Both the position numbers and the translations under genes were made by a program. 64,000 nucleotides of DNA, from the NCBI RefSeq assembly GCF_024347075.1, contig NZ_AP024900.1, positions 2,728,001 to 2,792,000 on the forward strand, given 5' to 3'. Every line of letters starts with the position of its first letter. Positions within the stretch are counted from its first letter, which is position 1. Shown here one piece after another: positions 42,808 to 52,191 of the stretch. The stretch comes from Vibrio rarus (GTDB lineage: Bacteria; Pseudomonadota; Gammaproteobacteria; Enterobacterales; Vibrionaceae). Under the pieces are notes generated by a model, which was given only the letters and a program-made list of their open reading frames with translations, was not told where the DNA came from and searched no databases.

Positions 42808-44979
42808 TTAGAGGGTTTCAAGCTTGGCATATTGGGTAATAAGCCACTTTATGCCTTCACCATTAAAGGCTACTTGGACTCGGCTTTGAGCCCCGCTGCC
42901 TTCAAAATTAATGATGGTGCCCTCGCCAAATTTTGGATGCTTCACTCTTTGACCTAAACTAAAGCCCGTTTCATTAAAGCTTTCCTGTTTTACCGTTTGG
43001 CTAAATCGGCCAGTATTGGTTGGGCGACTCACTTGCGCCTTCATACGAACTTCTTGAGTGCAAGCTTCAGGTAACTCCTTGATAAAACGCGAAGGTTTAT
43101 GGAACTTATCCTGCCCATATAAACGACGCATCTCTGCGTAAGTGAGATAGAGCTTTTGCATCGCCCGTGTCATTCCCACATAACAAAGCCTACGTTCTTC
43201 TTCTAATCGGCCCGCTTCCTCTGAGGACATTTGACTAGGGAACATGCCCTCTTCTACGCCCACCATAAACACCAAAGGAAACTCCAGCCCCTTGGCGCTA
43301 TGCAAGGTCATTAACTGAACCGCATCATCAAACTCATCCGCTTGACCGTCACCAGCCTCTAAAGCAGCATGAGTTAAAAACGCGGTAAGATCGCTCATCT
43401 CATCCGCTTCTTCTGGCTTATCAAATTGACGTGTTGCTGTAACTAATTCTTCCAAGTTTTCTATACGAGCTTGAGCTTTTTCGCCCTTTTCTTGCTGGTA
43501 CATGCTAAACAAACCGGATGCCTTAATAATGTGATCGGTTTGTTTGTGCAACTCCATGCTAGCGGTGTCATCTTCTAGGGCATTAACCAACTCAACAAAA
43601 CGCCCTAATGCTCCCGCCGCTCGCCCCGCAAACACTTTTTCATCTAACAGTTGCGTACTTGCCTGCCACAATGTTGCCCCACGATCTCTAGCCGCAAAAC
43701 GAATGGTCTCAAGGGTTTTTTCACCTAAACCACGAGTGGGTGTATTAACGATTCGTTCGAATGCCGCATCATCATTTCTATTGGACATTAAACGTAAATA
43801 GCCAAGGGCATCTTTAATTTCCTGACGCTCGAAGAATCGCATACCACCGTAAATACGATATGGCATGCCGGCTTGAATTAATGCTTCTTCCATAACACGA
43901 GACTGAGCGTTATTTCGGTACAAGATTGCAGAGTCTTTTAACGCTCCACCCGTTTCTTGCCACTCTTTGATTTTGTTAACCGCAAAGCGGGCTTCGTCCA
44001 ATTCATTGTACGCAGAGTAAACAGAGATCAACTCTCCATCACTACCATCAGTCCAAAGCTCTTTACCCATTCGCTCAACATTATTGGCAATTAAATGGTT
44101 CGCAGCTGTCAAAATGTTTTTTGTCGAACGGTAATTTTGTTCTAAACGCACCGTCGAGGCCTGTTTAAATTCATTGAGGAAACGTTGAATATTCTCAATT
44201 TTTGCACCGCGCCATCCATAAATGGATTGATCATCATCACCGACAATCATGACGTTACACTCTGAACTAGCCATCATTCTTAACCAAGCGTATTGAATGT
44301 TGTTGGTATCTTGAAACTCATCCACCAAAATATGCTTAAAACGCGCTTGATAGTGCTCACGGATATGTTTTTTATCACGAAGCAACTCATGACAACGTAG
44401 CAAAATTTCAGCAAAATCCACTAACCCTGCGCGGTCACATGCCTCTTGATAGACAGAATAAATGCGTAACCATGTTTTAGTGACGGGATCATGATAGCTA
44501 TCAATATGAGATGGTCTTAGCCCCTCGTCTTTCTTACCATTAATCCACCATGCGGCCTGTTTTGCTGGCCACTGCTTTTCATCTAAATTTTGCGCCTTAA
44601 TAAGACGACGCAATAAACGTTGCTGATCTTCTGAATCTAAAATCTGAAAGTCTTCAGGCAGGCGAGCATCTAAGTAATGAGCACGTAAAATACGATGGCA
44701 AATACCGTGGAATGTTCCGTTCCACATCCCCGAAGCTGTGCCTTGCATCAACTCTTCAATTCGACCACGCATTTCTGCTGCGGCCTTATTAGTGAAGGTT
44801 ACGGACATAACAGAAAATGGCGATGCTTGCTCTACAGACATGAGCCAAGCAATACGATGAACCAACACCCGTGTTTTACCACTCCCCGCTCCCGCAAGGA
44901 TCAATAGGTTACCAAGTGGCGCGGCTACCGCTTCCCGCTGTTTATCGTTCAGCCCATCGAGTAATAATGATGCGTCCAT
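42808..44979 (-). CDS. uvrD: DNA helicase II UvrD
   Basis: UvrD is the 3'-to-5' helicase of nucleotide excision and mismatch repair. The protein (723 residues from the ATG at 44979) begins MDASLLLDGLNDKQREAV. It has motif I AGAGSGKT, motif II LVDEFQDTN, motif [17 protein letters not shown] and motif VI VGMTRAMQ. The C-terminal Tudor-like extension contains GQRVKHPKFGEGTIINFEG, which binds RNA polymerase in E. coli. AAAGGTAC before the ATG supports the start; six more codons to 44997 are open but unlikely. Confidence 0.96.
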   Translation of the reverse strand: MDASLLLDGLNDKQREAVAAPLGNLLILAGAGSGKTRVLVHRIAWLMSVEQASPFSVMSVTFTNKAAAEMRGRIEELMQGTASGMWNGTFHGICHRILRAHYLDARLPEDFQILDSEDQQRLLRRLIKAQNLDEKQWPAKQAAWWINGKKDEGLRPSHIDSYHDPVTKTWLRIYSVYQEACDRAGLVDFAEILLRCHELLRDKKHIREHYQARFKHILVDEFQDTNNIQYAWLRMMASSECNVMIVGDDDQSIYGWRGAKIENIQRFLNEFKQASTVRLEQNYRSTKNILTAANHLIANNVERMGKELWTDGSDGELISVYSAYNELDEARFAVNKIKEWQETGGALKDSAILYRNNAQSRVMEEALIQAGMPYRIYGGMRFFERQEIKDALGYLRLMSNRNDDAAFERIVNTPTRGLGEKTLETIRFAARDRGATLWQASTQLLDEKVFAGRAAGALGRFVELVNALEDDTASMELHKQTDHIIKASGLFSMYQQEKGEKAQARIENLEELVTATRQFDKPEEADEMSDLTAFLTHAALEAGDGQADEFDDAVQLMTLHSAKGLEFPLVFMVGVEEGMFPSQMSSEEAGRLEEERRLCYVGMTRAMQKLYLTYAEMRRLYGQDKFHKPSRFIKELPEACTQEVRMKAQVSRPTNTGRFSQTVKQESFNETGFSLGQRVKHPKFGEGTIINFEGSGAQSRVQVAFNGEGIKWLITQYAKLETL

Positions 44980-45258
44980 CGTACCTTTCCAATACATTAC
45001 TGTTTATTTATACATTAACTACCAGTATACAGCGTTAGCGAGACAATCTCTAACCTCAGTCACAAGCAATTTTATTGTTCAATATTCAAATTATTAACGC
45101 TTATTTTTCAATGCCATAGAATTAATATGCGCTTTTTCTGGAATTTTATTGAAAGATTTTAGCAGGTCATCGCCTCTTATTTATCAAGCAAGCGCAACAA
45201 TTAATTAACATTTACCCCGCTTGCCCACACAACTTAGGATCATATCGAGGATGAAATT

Positions 45259-45519
45259 ATGAAAAAGTCTAATCTTGCAGTTACAGCGGCAGTTACTGGT
45301 TTATTGGCTCTGGGTGGCACTATGCTTACAGCAACTCATGCAGTGGCGGCAGATAAAGAGAAATGCTATGGCGTCGCCAAAGCGGGTAAAAATGACTGCG
45401 CAACTAAAACCAGTTCTTGTGCCGGCACTTCTAAAGAAGATCATCAAAAGGATGCCTTTGTTGTGGTCCCTAAAGGTCTTTGTGACAAATTAGCCGGTGG
45501 TAGCACCTCTTCTTCATAA
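45259..45519 (+). CDS. bufA: bufferin precursor peptide BufA1 (DUF2282)
   Basis: A secreted ribosomally made peptide of 86 residues. It has a Sec signal (residues 1-31, ending HAVAA) and a mature part with four cysteines at 36, 47, 54 and 75. The conserved DUF2282 core [15 protein letters not shown] is followed by SSCAGTS and VPKGLCDKL. In characterised bufferins the MNIO enzyme BufB with BufC turns core cysteines into thiooxazoles, giving a copper-binding product that protects against excess copper. The start at 45259 is set by GAGGATGAAATT before it. bufB, bufC and doxX follow. Confidence 0.9.
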   Translation: MKKSNLAVTAAVTGLLALGGTMLTATHAVAADKEKCYGVAKAGKNDCATKTSSCAGTSKEDHQKDAFVVVPKGLCDKLAGGSTSSS

Positions 45520-45540
45520 GCTAGTACCGATTACGTCATC

Positions 45541-45563
45541 GTGGAGGGAGCCACGCCCTCCAC
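45541..45563 (+). promoter_or_regulatory. hairpin between bufA and bufB
   Basis: A perfect 8-bp GC-rich stem GTGGAGGG / CCCTCCAC with a seven-base loop, 21 bases after the bufA stop and followed only by a short CTTTTC tract. It may be a partial terminator or an RNA-stabilising structure that makes precursor more abundant than enzyme; this is inference. Confidence 0.65.
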
Positions 45564-45597
45564 CCTTTTCCCTCACATCGCTCTAAGGTTAATGCTC

Positions 45598-46452
45598 ATG
45601 CACAATAAACGCATCCATAGCAGTATTGGTGTGGGTTTACGACACCCTCACTTAGATTTTTTTGCGCAAAACCCTGGACGTATTTGTTGGTTAGAGGTGC
45701 ACAGTGAAAATTATTTTGCACCTAACTCTCCCGCACGCCAGCAGCTGAGAGTCATAAGGCAACAACATACGGTTTCCTGTCATGGCGTTGGACTTTCTCT
45801 GGGTTCGGTGAATAAAATTAACCCGCAACACCTGACTGCTTTGGTTAACTTAGTGCAGGAAATAGAGCCTAGCTTAGTTTCCGATCATTTAAGTTGGAGT
45901 GAAAACGGCGGGATTCATTTTAATGATTTACTGCCTCTGCCATATACCGAGGAAGCGTTAGATGTGTTTGTTGGCAATGTACAGCAAGTGCAAGATGCCC
46001 TGAAGCGCCCTTTATTAATCGAAAATCCAAGTAGCTACCTGCGCTTTAACCACTCAACTATTAGCGAATGGGAGTTCTTAAACGAGGTTCAGCGCCGTAC
46101 CGAGTGTCAACTTTTACTCGACCTAAATAATATTTACGTCTCTTCGCTTAATCATGGTTTTGATGCCCTTGATTATATCAATGCGATTAATCAGCAAGCC
46201 GTGAAAGAAATTCATTTAGCTGGGTTTAGTGTTAAGGAAATTGATAAGGCAAAAATCTGGATTGATACACACAGTACGGCGGTGTGTGATGAGGTTTGGG
46301 AGTTATATCGAACTTGGTGTTTACACAATCCCAATACCGCTACTCTCATCGAGTGGGACATGGCGATCCCTGAGCCTGAAACTTTACTGCATGAGGCAGA
46401 AAAAGCCTCCGTCATTGCATCATCTACAGCTAACACAATAAAGGTTGCGTAA
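45598..46452 (+). CDS. bufB: bufferin-modifying multinuclear iron oxygenase BufB (DUF692)
   Basis: BufB is a MNIO-family enzyme (TIM-barrel with two or three iron ions) that oxidises cysteines of the BufA peptide. The protein of about 284 residues has the family motifs GVGLRHPHLDFF, WLEVHSENYF (metal-binding His and Glu), VSCHGVGLSLG, VSDHLSWS, LLIENPSSY, LLLDLNNIYVSS, IHLAGF and TLIEWDMAIPE. The frame is open from a GTG at 45541, which lies in a hairpin. TAAGG nine bases before the ATG at 45598 favours that start (45592 is an alternative). The stop overlaps the bufC start by one base. Confidence 0.9.
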   Translation: MHNKRIHSSIGVGLRHPHLDFFAQNPGRICWLEVHSENYFAPNSPARQQLRVIRQQHTVSCHGVGLSLGSVNKINPQHLTALVNLVQEIEPSLVSDHLSWSENGGIHFNDLLPLPYTEEALDVFVGNVQQVQDALKRPLLIENPSSYLRFNHSTISEWEFLNEVQRRTECQLLLDLNNIYVSSLNHGFDALDYINAINQQAVKEIHLAGFSVKEIDKAKIWIDTHSTAVCDEVWELYRTWCLHNPNTATLIEWDMAIPEPETLLHEAEKASVIASSTANTIKVA

Positions 46453-47204
46453 TGATTTCACTGGCAGATCTACAACACAACTTTGCTCGAGCTCTTACCT
46501 ATCAGGGAGATGTCCGCTTGTGTCATATTCACAGCGACCATTTTAGCGATCAACAACGAATGCAGATATATAGAAACAATGTCATCCATAGCTTTACCGA
46601 TGTACTGCAAGCGATGTACCCCAATACACGACAGTTAGTAGGCGATGAGTGCTTTACGCAAATGGCGCGTCAGCATGTTCTAACTTCACCCTCTACCAAT
46701 GGCAACGTATCTGTTTATGGACAAGGTTTTGACCGCACTATTCGCTTGTTTCCAAAAGTGATGGCAACGGCACCTTACCTTCCTGAAGTAGCAAAATATG
46801 AAGCTATGTGTGACCACTTACAAAATAACGTTCACAACCTAATTAACCTGCACTATCAACCGCTCTCTGAACTCAACACGCTAACAGAAGTTCAGCAACA
46901 AAACATACGCTTGGTAACTCAAATAGGCGCACATAGCTTTGCATCTCAGTTCGCGATTTTTGACCTCATTAGTGCAATCGCACAGCGGTCATTTGACGAG
47001 TTACACATTCATCAGGCTCAGCAGGGTTATATCAATGTCACCGAAGATCAGCACACTCACTACCACACATTAGATAACGCTAGCTTTCAACTTTTAACAG
47101 CGATTGAGGCTCAGTGTCCTCTTTCGAAAATTGCACAGCATTTACTACCCAATATTCCCATACTCGTAGAACGCGCACTTATTGCTGGCTTTACTACCCA
47201 ATAA
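46452..47204 (+). CDS. bufC: bufferin biosynthesis partner protein BufC (DUF2063)
   Basis: A 250-residue soluble protein. The N-terminal half matches the DUF2063 putative DNA-binding/RiPP-recognition fold, with QRMQIYRNNVIHSFTDVLQAMYPNTRQLVGDECF and YLPEVAKYEAMCDHL. The C-terminal part is variable. DUF2063 proteins are partners of MNIO enzymes and are thought to present the precursor peptide. The start overlaps the bufB stop (TAATG), showing tight coupling. Confidence 0.88.
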   Translation: MISLADLQHNFARALTYQGDVRLCHIHSDHFSDQQRMQIYRNNVIHSFTDVLQAMYPNTRQLVGDECFTQMARQHVLTSPSTNGNVSVYGQGFDRTIRLFPKVMATAPYLPEVAKYEAMCDHLQNNVHNLINLHYQPLSELNTLTEVQQQNIRLVTQIGAHSFASQFAIFDLISAIAQRSFDELHIHQAQQGYINVTEDQHTHYHTLDNASFQLLTAIEAQCPLSKIAQHLLPNIPILVERALIAGFTTQ

Positions 47205-47240
47205 GTCACCATTCATCTAGCAATATCTTAAGGAGTGGAT

Positions 47241-47693
47241 ATGAATAAGGTTATACAGTCTCAGTATCAAGGATATGTCGATCGAGTTTCGCAATTACAG
47301 CAAGTCATCATTCCCGCACTTTTGCTTCTTTGCCGCCTCTGGGTTGCTTGGGTATTTTTTAATTCTGGCTTACTTAAAATAGGAACTTGGGACAGCACTT
47401 TGTTTCTTTTCGAATACGAATACCAAGTCCCTTTATTGCCTTGGCAAGTCGCAGCCTATGTAGGTACTGCAACAGAACTTATCGTGCCAGTGTTTATTGC
47501 TTTAGGACTATTAACTAGGCCATTTGCAGCCATTCTATTCCTATTCAATATGATGGCGGTAATCTCTTATCCTGCTCTTTGGGATGGTGGGTTTTATGAT
47601 CATCAGCTGTGGGGGCTAATGATTCTCATCAATCTAATTTGGGGAGCAGGATTGATCTCAGTGGATTACATCATGCATAAAAAGCTTATATAG
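47241..47693 (+). CDS. DoxX-family membrane protein of the bufferin cluster
   Basis: A protein of about 150 residues with four membrane segments and the DoxX signature: LWVAWVFFNSGLLKIGTWDST, then VAAYVGTATELIVPVFIALGLLTRPFA. DoxX proteins are common last members of bufferin clusters and may take part in redox or metal handling at the membrane; their exact role is not known. AAGGAG just before favours the ATG at 47241 over the GTG at 47235. Confidence 0.85.
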   Translation: MNKVIQSQYQGYVDRVSQLQQVIIPALLLLCRLWVAWVFFNSGLLKIGTWDSTLFLFEYEYQVPLLPWQVAAYVGTATELIVPVFIALGLLTRPFAAILFLFNMMAVISYPALWDGGFYDHQLWGLMILINLIWGAGLISVDYIMHKKLI

Positions 47694-47702
47694 CGACACT
47701 AT

Positions 47703-47728
47703 AGTAAGCTCCTATAATGGAGCTTACT
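47703..47728. terminator. terminator at the end of the buf cluster
   Basis: A perfect 10-bp stem AGTAAGCTCC / GGAGCTTACT with a TATAAT loop between convergent genes; it overlaps the stop of the minus-strand gene. T runs are short, so strength is uncertain. Confidence 0.65.
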
Positions 47729-48005
47729 TATTTAGAAACGCTTTTAGCTCTTCTACAGAGATACCCTCTTCAATTAACTCTTTTGCCAGCAAATCAACCT
47801 GCTCACCTTTTCTTGATTCGATCACTCTTTGAAACTGGTACACGATATCTTTAAGAGTGTGCAGTGGTAACTGTTTTGCTGCACTTTGAATTCTTTCTTC
47901 ACTTTGGTTGCCAAGTTCAACAAGTAATTTACCGTACATTACTTTTTCTGGAGACTCTTCAAGTTGTTCTAATCGTCGAGCCAATTCGTAAGTCGTTAAT
48001 GCCAT
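47724..48005 (-). CDS. small hypothetical protein
   Basis: I do not recognise this protein. From the ATG at 48005 it has 93 residues, is charged, mostly helical and without signal peptide or membrane segment. It starts ALTTYELARRLEQLEESPEK and ends with an acidic helix LIEEGISVEELKAFLNK, the kind of tail seen in small nucleoid or regulator proteins, though no DNA-binding motif is visible. AAGTGAAATA precedes the ATG. The frame continues upstream to 48053 without support. It is a monocistronic gene divergent from the aminopeptidase. Confidence 0.65.
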   Translation of the reverse strand: MALTTYELARRLEQLEESPEKVMYGKLLVELGNQSEERIQSAAKQLPLHTLKDIVYQFQRVIESRKGEQVDLLAKELIEEGISVEELKAFLNK

Positions 48006-48231
48006 TATTATTTCACTTAAATATAAGAATTTATCACATTTTGGAGAAACCAAAATTCACGGTAGGACTAAATATTGCCAGTCCATAGAATATACTCTTT
48101 TTACCTAAACTAGAACTATTTTCAATTGCTTATCTTATATACATTTCAGAACGATAAAATTGCACACCATCCGTAAAAAGGGTAGCTTAATCGCCATCAG
48201 CATAATACAAATAATAAAATAAGGAGATATT

Positions 48232-50013
48232 ATGCCCTCTCAGATTAATAAGCGAGTTACCGACTTTCGTAACTGGCTAGAAGCAAAACAACTAGACGCC
48301 TTTATTGTACCTCACGAAGATGAATTCCTTGGCGAGTATATCCCCGAACATAACGAACGCCTGTGCTGGCTTACCGCTTTTACTGGCTCGGCTGGCGCAG
48401 CGGTAATTTCAACAAAAGACGCCGCTATTTTTATTGATGGCCGTTATACTGTGCAAGTTACCAAACAAACACCATCAGAAATTTACTCTTACCAACATCT
48501 CATCCAAAATCCACCTATCTCATGGATTCAAGATAATTTGGCCAAAGGCAGCAAAGTGGGTATCGACCCAAAAATGCACTCTGGACGTTGGTTAAATGCG
48601 GCGAAGGAAAAATTAGCTGACGATTATGAGCTAGTTTATGTGGACAATAATCCTGTAGACGAGCTTTGGACTGGTCGACCTGCTGTTGCGTTATCAAGCC
48701 TGCGCCTAATGGACAAGCAATGGGTAGGCGTTGCAAGCCAACAAAAACGTACACAAATCGCATCACTACTTAAACAACAAAAAGCCAGTAGCGCAGTACT
48801 GACTGCCCTAGACTCCATTTGCTGGCTGTTAAATGTCCGTGGTAGCGACATTTCTCGACTACCCGTCGCCCTCTCTCATGCCATTATTCACGACAATAGT
48901 GATGTTGAGTTCTTTATTGATGCAGACCGTGTTCCTGCTGCTTTCAACGAGCATGTAGGTTCTGGTGTTACCGTTTACTCTCCAGAGCAACTCAAAGATC
49001 GCTTAAGCAAACTGACTAACAAAAAAGTCATTTTGGATCCAGCCACTAGCAATGCATGGTTTGGCTTAACCCTAAACCAAGTAGGCGCAGAAGTTTTGCC
49101 TATCGCCGATCCTTGTCTACTACCTAAAGCGGTTAAAAATGATGTTGAAGCTTTAGGCATGAAGAACTGCCATATTCGTGATGGCGTCGCTATGGTGAAA
49201 TTCTTATCTTGGTTTGATGAGCAAAATTCACAAGGCCAGTTTTTAAATGAAGCTCAACTCTCCGATAAGTTAGAAAGTTTCCGACGTGAAGATACCTCCC
49301 TTGCGGATCTCAGCTTCGATACTATCTCTGCCGCTGCGCATAATGCGGCTATGTGTCATTACAATCACAACAACGAACCTACACCGGGTACCGTTTCTAT
49401 CAACTCTATGTACTTAGTCGATTCCGGCGGCCAATATCCAGATGGCACAACGGACATCACTCGTACTATCGCCATTGGTCACCCCACTGAGGAAATGAAA
49501 AAGCAATTTACTCTTGTGCTAAAAGGACACATCGGCCTAGCTCAAGCTCGCTTCCCTAAAGGTACCTGTGGTAATCAGCTTGATATTCTTGCCCGTCAGC
49601 ATTTATGGAGTAATGGTTTCGATTACGATCATGGCACAGGTCATGGCGTAGGCCATTTTTTAAGTGTCCATGAAGGACCTCAATACATTGCCAAGTCTTA
49701 TTGCAGCACAGCATTAGAAGCGGGCATGGTTATCTCAAACGAGCCGGGTTACTACCGAACCGACGAGTTTGGTATTCGCATCGAAAACCTAGAGATTGTG
49801 GTGGAAATTGAAACTGAAGGTGATTTTTCGGTTCTTGGATTTGAGTCTCTAACTCGTTGTCCAATTGATAAGCGTAATATTGAATTATCGCTATTATCTA
49901 ATCAAGAAATTGAATGGCTTAATACCTATCATCAAAAAGTATGGGACGATCTTGCCCCATTGGTGGATGGCGAAACTAAGCAATGGTTACAACAAGCCAC
50001 AAGCGCAATTTAA
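48232..50013 (+). CDS. Xaa-Pro aminopeptidase (M24B family)
   Basis: A cytoplasmic metallopeptidase releasing N-terminal residues before proline. The 593-residue protein has two creatinase-type N-terminal domains and a C-terminal pita-bread catalytic domain. Metal ligands are visible in YLVDSGGQYPDGTTDITRT (two Asp), GHGVGHFLSVHEGP (His), NEPGYY (Glu) and IRIENLEIV (Glu). The long form resembles eukaryotic aminopeptidase P1 rather than E. coli PepP (441 residues). AAGGAG lies before the ATG. It converges with thiH. Confidence 0.92.
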   Translation: MPSQINKRVTDFRNWLEAKQLDAFIVPHEDEFLGEYIPEHNERLCWLTAFTGSAGAAVISTKDAAIFIDGRYTVQVTKQTPSEIYSYQHLIQNPPISWIQDNLAKGSKVGIDPKMHSGRWLNAAKEKLADDYELVYVDNNPVDELWTGRPAVALSSLRLMDKQWVGVASQQKRTQIASLLKQQKASSAVLTALDSICWLLNVRGSDISRLPVALSHAIIHDNSDVEFFIDADRVPAAFNEHVGSGVTVYSPEQLKDRLSKLTNKKVILDPATSNAWFGLTLNQVGAEVLPIADPCLLPKAVKNDVEALGMKNCHIRDGVAMVKFLSWFDEQNSQGQFLNEAQLSDKLESFRREDTSLADLSFDTISAAAHNAAMCHYNHNNEPTPGTVSINSMYLVDSGGQYPDGTTDITRTIAIGHPTEEMKKQFTLVLKGHIGLAQARFPKGTCGNQLDILARQHLWSNGFDYDHGTGHGVGHFLSVHEGPQYIAKSYCSTALEAGMVISNEPGYYRTDEFGIRIENLEIVVEIETEGDFSVLGFESLTRCPIDKRNIELSLLSNQEIEWLNTYHQKVWDDLAPLVDGETKQWLQQATSAI

Positions 50014-50038
50014 ACTATAACTGTGTACCCATCTAGTA

Positions 50039-50070
50039 AAAAGGCCCTCAACATTTGTTGAGGGCCTTTT
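50039..50070. terminator. bidirectional terminator between the aminopeptidase and thiH
   Basis: A perfect 14-bp stem (AAAAGGCCCTCAAC / GTTGAGGGCCTTTT) with a four-base loop and A/T ends between convergent genes. Confidence 0.9.
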
Positions 50071-50087
50071 ACGTTTCACGTGAAACA

Positions 50088-51200
50088 CTAACCTGAGTAT
50101 ATGGAAGTCCAATCGCGCCATACCGGTTCTAACCCACGCTGACGAATTGCCGCTTCTACCTCTAAAGCGGAACGCTCATCGGAGATTTCAAACTGTTCAA
50201 GTTCTTCTACTTCATTTGCGTAACCACCTGGTTGGGTCTTAGAGGCAGCGGATACGGTAGTGATCCCCAAAGGTAAAATGTTATCTCGGAATGAGGCTGA
50301 TTCTCTAGTGGATAATGAAATATCCACATGTTGATTGAATAAGCGATACGCGCAAATTAATTGCACCATTTGTTTATCATTAAGCACTGACTTAGGCTGA
50401 ACCCCACCCTCACAAGGTCTAAGCCTTGGTAAAGAAATACTATAGCGAGACTTCCAATACGTTCTCTCTAAGTAATCCAAATGGGTCGCCACAAAGAAGC
50501 TATCCACACGCCAATTATCCAAACCAATAAGCGCGCCAATGCCAATCTTATCTACCCCAGCTCTCGCTAAACGATCGGGGGTATCAAGGCGATAATAGAA
50601 GTCTTTTTTCGATCCTTTTAAATGATGCTCAGCGTATGTGGATGGGTTATAAGTCTCTTGATAAACCATGACCGCATCCATGCCTAAGGTTTTCAGTTCC
50701 ACGTATTGCTGCTCTTCTAAAGGCTGAACTTCCATCGCTAAATAATTAAACTGCTTCTTAATTTGTGGCAGAACTTGTCGAAAATAGTCCATACCCACTT
50801 TTCTTTGATGCTCCCCCGTTACCAGCAGTACGCTATCAAACTTCATGGCTTTGAGTGCATTAATCTCTAAATCAATTTCATCAGCATTTAATATCTTGCG
50901 CTTAATACGATTGTTCATGGAAAAACCACAATAAGTGCAGTCATTAGCACACAGGTTAGAGAGATACAAAGGTACATATAATCCAACAGTGGCACCAAAT
51001 CGTTGTCTAGTTTTCTGATAAGACAGTTGCGCCATCGTTTCTAAATAGGCTTCAGCGGCCGGAGAAATTAAAGCTTTAAAGTCTTCAAGATCTAAATGGG
51101 TTTTACCTAATGCTCGCTCTACGTCCATGGCCGTCTTAGACATAATAGATAAGTAACTATCACTCCAATCAGTAGATTTGAATACATCGACAAAACTCAT
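50088..51200 (-). CDS. thiH: 2-iminoacetate synthase ThiH
   Basis: ThiH is a radical SAM tyrosine lyase that gives dehydroglycine for the thiazole ring of thiamine. The 370-residue protein has the 4Fe-4S motif CANDCTYC with Cys84, 88 and 91, and the typical [19 protein letters not shown] and [19 protein letters not shown]. It overlaps thiG by four bases and is the last gene of the thi operon. The tyrosine-lyase (anaerobic-type) route means no ThiO is needed. Confidence 0.96.
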   Translation of the reverse strand: MSFVDVFKSTDWSDSYLSIMSKTAMDVERALGKTHLDLEDFKALISPAAEAYLETMAQLSYQKTRQRFGATVGLYVPLYLSNLCANDCTYCGFSMNNRIKRKILNADEIDLEINALKAMKFDSVLLVTGEHQRKVGMDYFRQVLPQIKKQFNYLAMEVQPLEEQQYVELKTLGMDAVMVYQETYNPSTYAEHHLKGSKKDFYYRLDTPDRLARAGVDKIGIGALIGLDNWRVDSFFVATHLDYLERTYWKSRYSISLPRLRPCEGGVQPKSVLNDKQMVQLICAYRLFNQHVDISLSTRESASFRDNILPLGITTVSAASKTQPGGYANEVEELEQFEISDERSALEVEAAIRQRGLEPVWRDWTSIYSG

Positions 51201-51979
51201 AACTTAGCCTCATAGTTTGAGTCTAAAAATGCGGTCATTGGGCTAGAAGCTATCGCCTTAGTTTGCTGTGCACCTAGGCCAGATTTGTAAGCCATTCTGC
51301 CCGCCTCTACCGCCAATTTAAACGCACGACCAACTGCAATAGGATCCCCTGCTGTGGCCATAGCGGTATTGACCAATACAGCATCAGCACCCATTTCCAT
51401 AGCTAAAGCCGCATGGGAAGGCGCCCCAATACCCGCATCCACAATGACAGGTACATTTGCTTGCTCAATAATAATCTGCAAAAAATCTAACGACACTAAA
51501 CCTTTATTAGTACCAATAGGAGCACCTAACGGCATGACGGCAGCACAACCTACTTCCTCTAAACGCTTACACAAAACGGGATCGGCATGACAATATGGAA
51601 GCACAATAAATCCATCTTTCACCAGTTGTTCGGCGGCCTTTAACGTCTCGATAGGATCGGGCATTAAATATTTCGGATCCGGGTGTATCTCAAGTTTCAG
51701 CCAATTTGTATTCAAGGCCTCCCTTGCTAAATGAGCGGCAAAAATTGCATCTTGCGCTGTTTTAGCTCCCGAAGTATTAGGTAACAAATTTACACCTAAC
51801 TCATTTAAAGAGCTTAAGATATCGTCTTGCTTATCAAATACATCCACGCGCTTAAGCGCCATAGTCACCAATTCAGACTCTGACGCTGCAATCGACGAGG
51901 CCATCAGTTGGTTATTGGCATACTTACCCGTCCCCGTGAACAATCTTGAATTAAATGTTTTATCTGCAATTTTCAACAT
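51197..51979 (-). CDS. thiG: thiazole synthase ThiG
   Basis: ThiG joins 1-deoxyxylulose 5-phosphate, dehydroglycine and ThiS-thiocarboxylate sulfur into the thiazole phosphate. The 260-residue TIM-barrel has the Schiff-base lysine at about 95 in LKLEIHPDP and the phosphate-binding segment [29 protein letters not shown]. It follows thiS after two bases and overlaps thiH by four. Confidence 0.96.
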   Translation of the reverse strand: MLKIADKTFNSRLFTGTGKYANNQLMASSIAASESELVTMALKRVDVFDKQDDILSSLNELGVNLLPNTSGAKTAQDAIFAAHLAREALNTNWLKLEIHPDPKYLMPDPIETLKAAEQLVKDGFIVLPYCHADPVLCKRLEEVGCAAVMPLGAPIGTNKGLVSLDFLQIIIEQANVPVIVDAGIGAPSHAALAMEMGADAVLVNTAMATAGDPIAVGRAFKLAVEAGRMAYKSGLGAQQTKAIASSPMTAFLDSNYEAKL

Positions 51980-51981
51980 AA

Positions 51982-52191
51982 TTAGCCTCCTGCTATAGCG
52001 CGAAATACAGAAAGGGTGTCACCTTTTTGCATTTGAATAGTGTTCCACTTTGATTTTGCAATCACTTTATTATTTAGTGCAATGGCACATCCCTGTGAGG
52101 GTAAACCCTGACTTTCTAATACATCGACTATGGAGCTACTGGCTTTCACCATGGCCTGTTTGTCGTTAATGATTACTGATATATCCGTCAT
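51982..52191 (-). CDS. thiS: sulfur carrier protein ThiS
   Basis: A 69-residue ubiquitin-like protein ending in Gly-Gly (AIAGG), the residue pair adenylated by ThiF and loaded with sulfur. It overlaps the thiF stop by four bases. Confidence 0.95.
   Translation of the reverse strand: MTDISVIINDKQAMVKASSSIVDVLESQGLPSQGCAIALNNKVIAKSKWNTIQMQKGDTLSVFRAIAGG

Noticed and set aside
45017..45034. Possible LexA/SOS box before uvrD (CTGTATACTGGTAGTT on the minus strand)
   Set aside because: Only the left half-site CTGTATA fits; the right half lacks the required CAG.
45541..45597. GTG start of bufB at 45541
   Set aside because: It begins inside the intergenic hairpin without a ribosome site; TAAGG before 45598 gives a better start.
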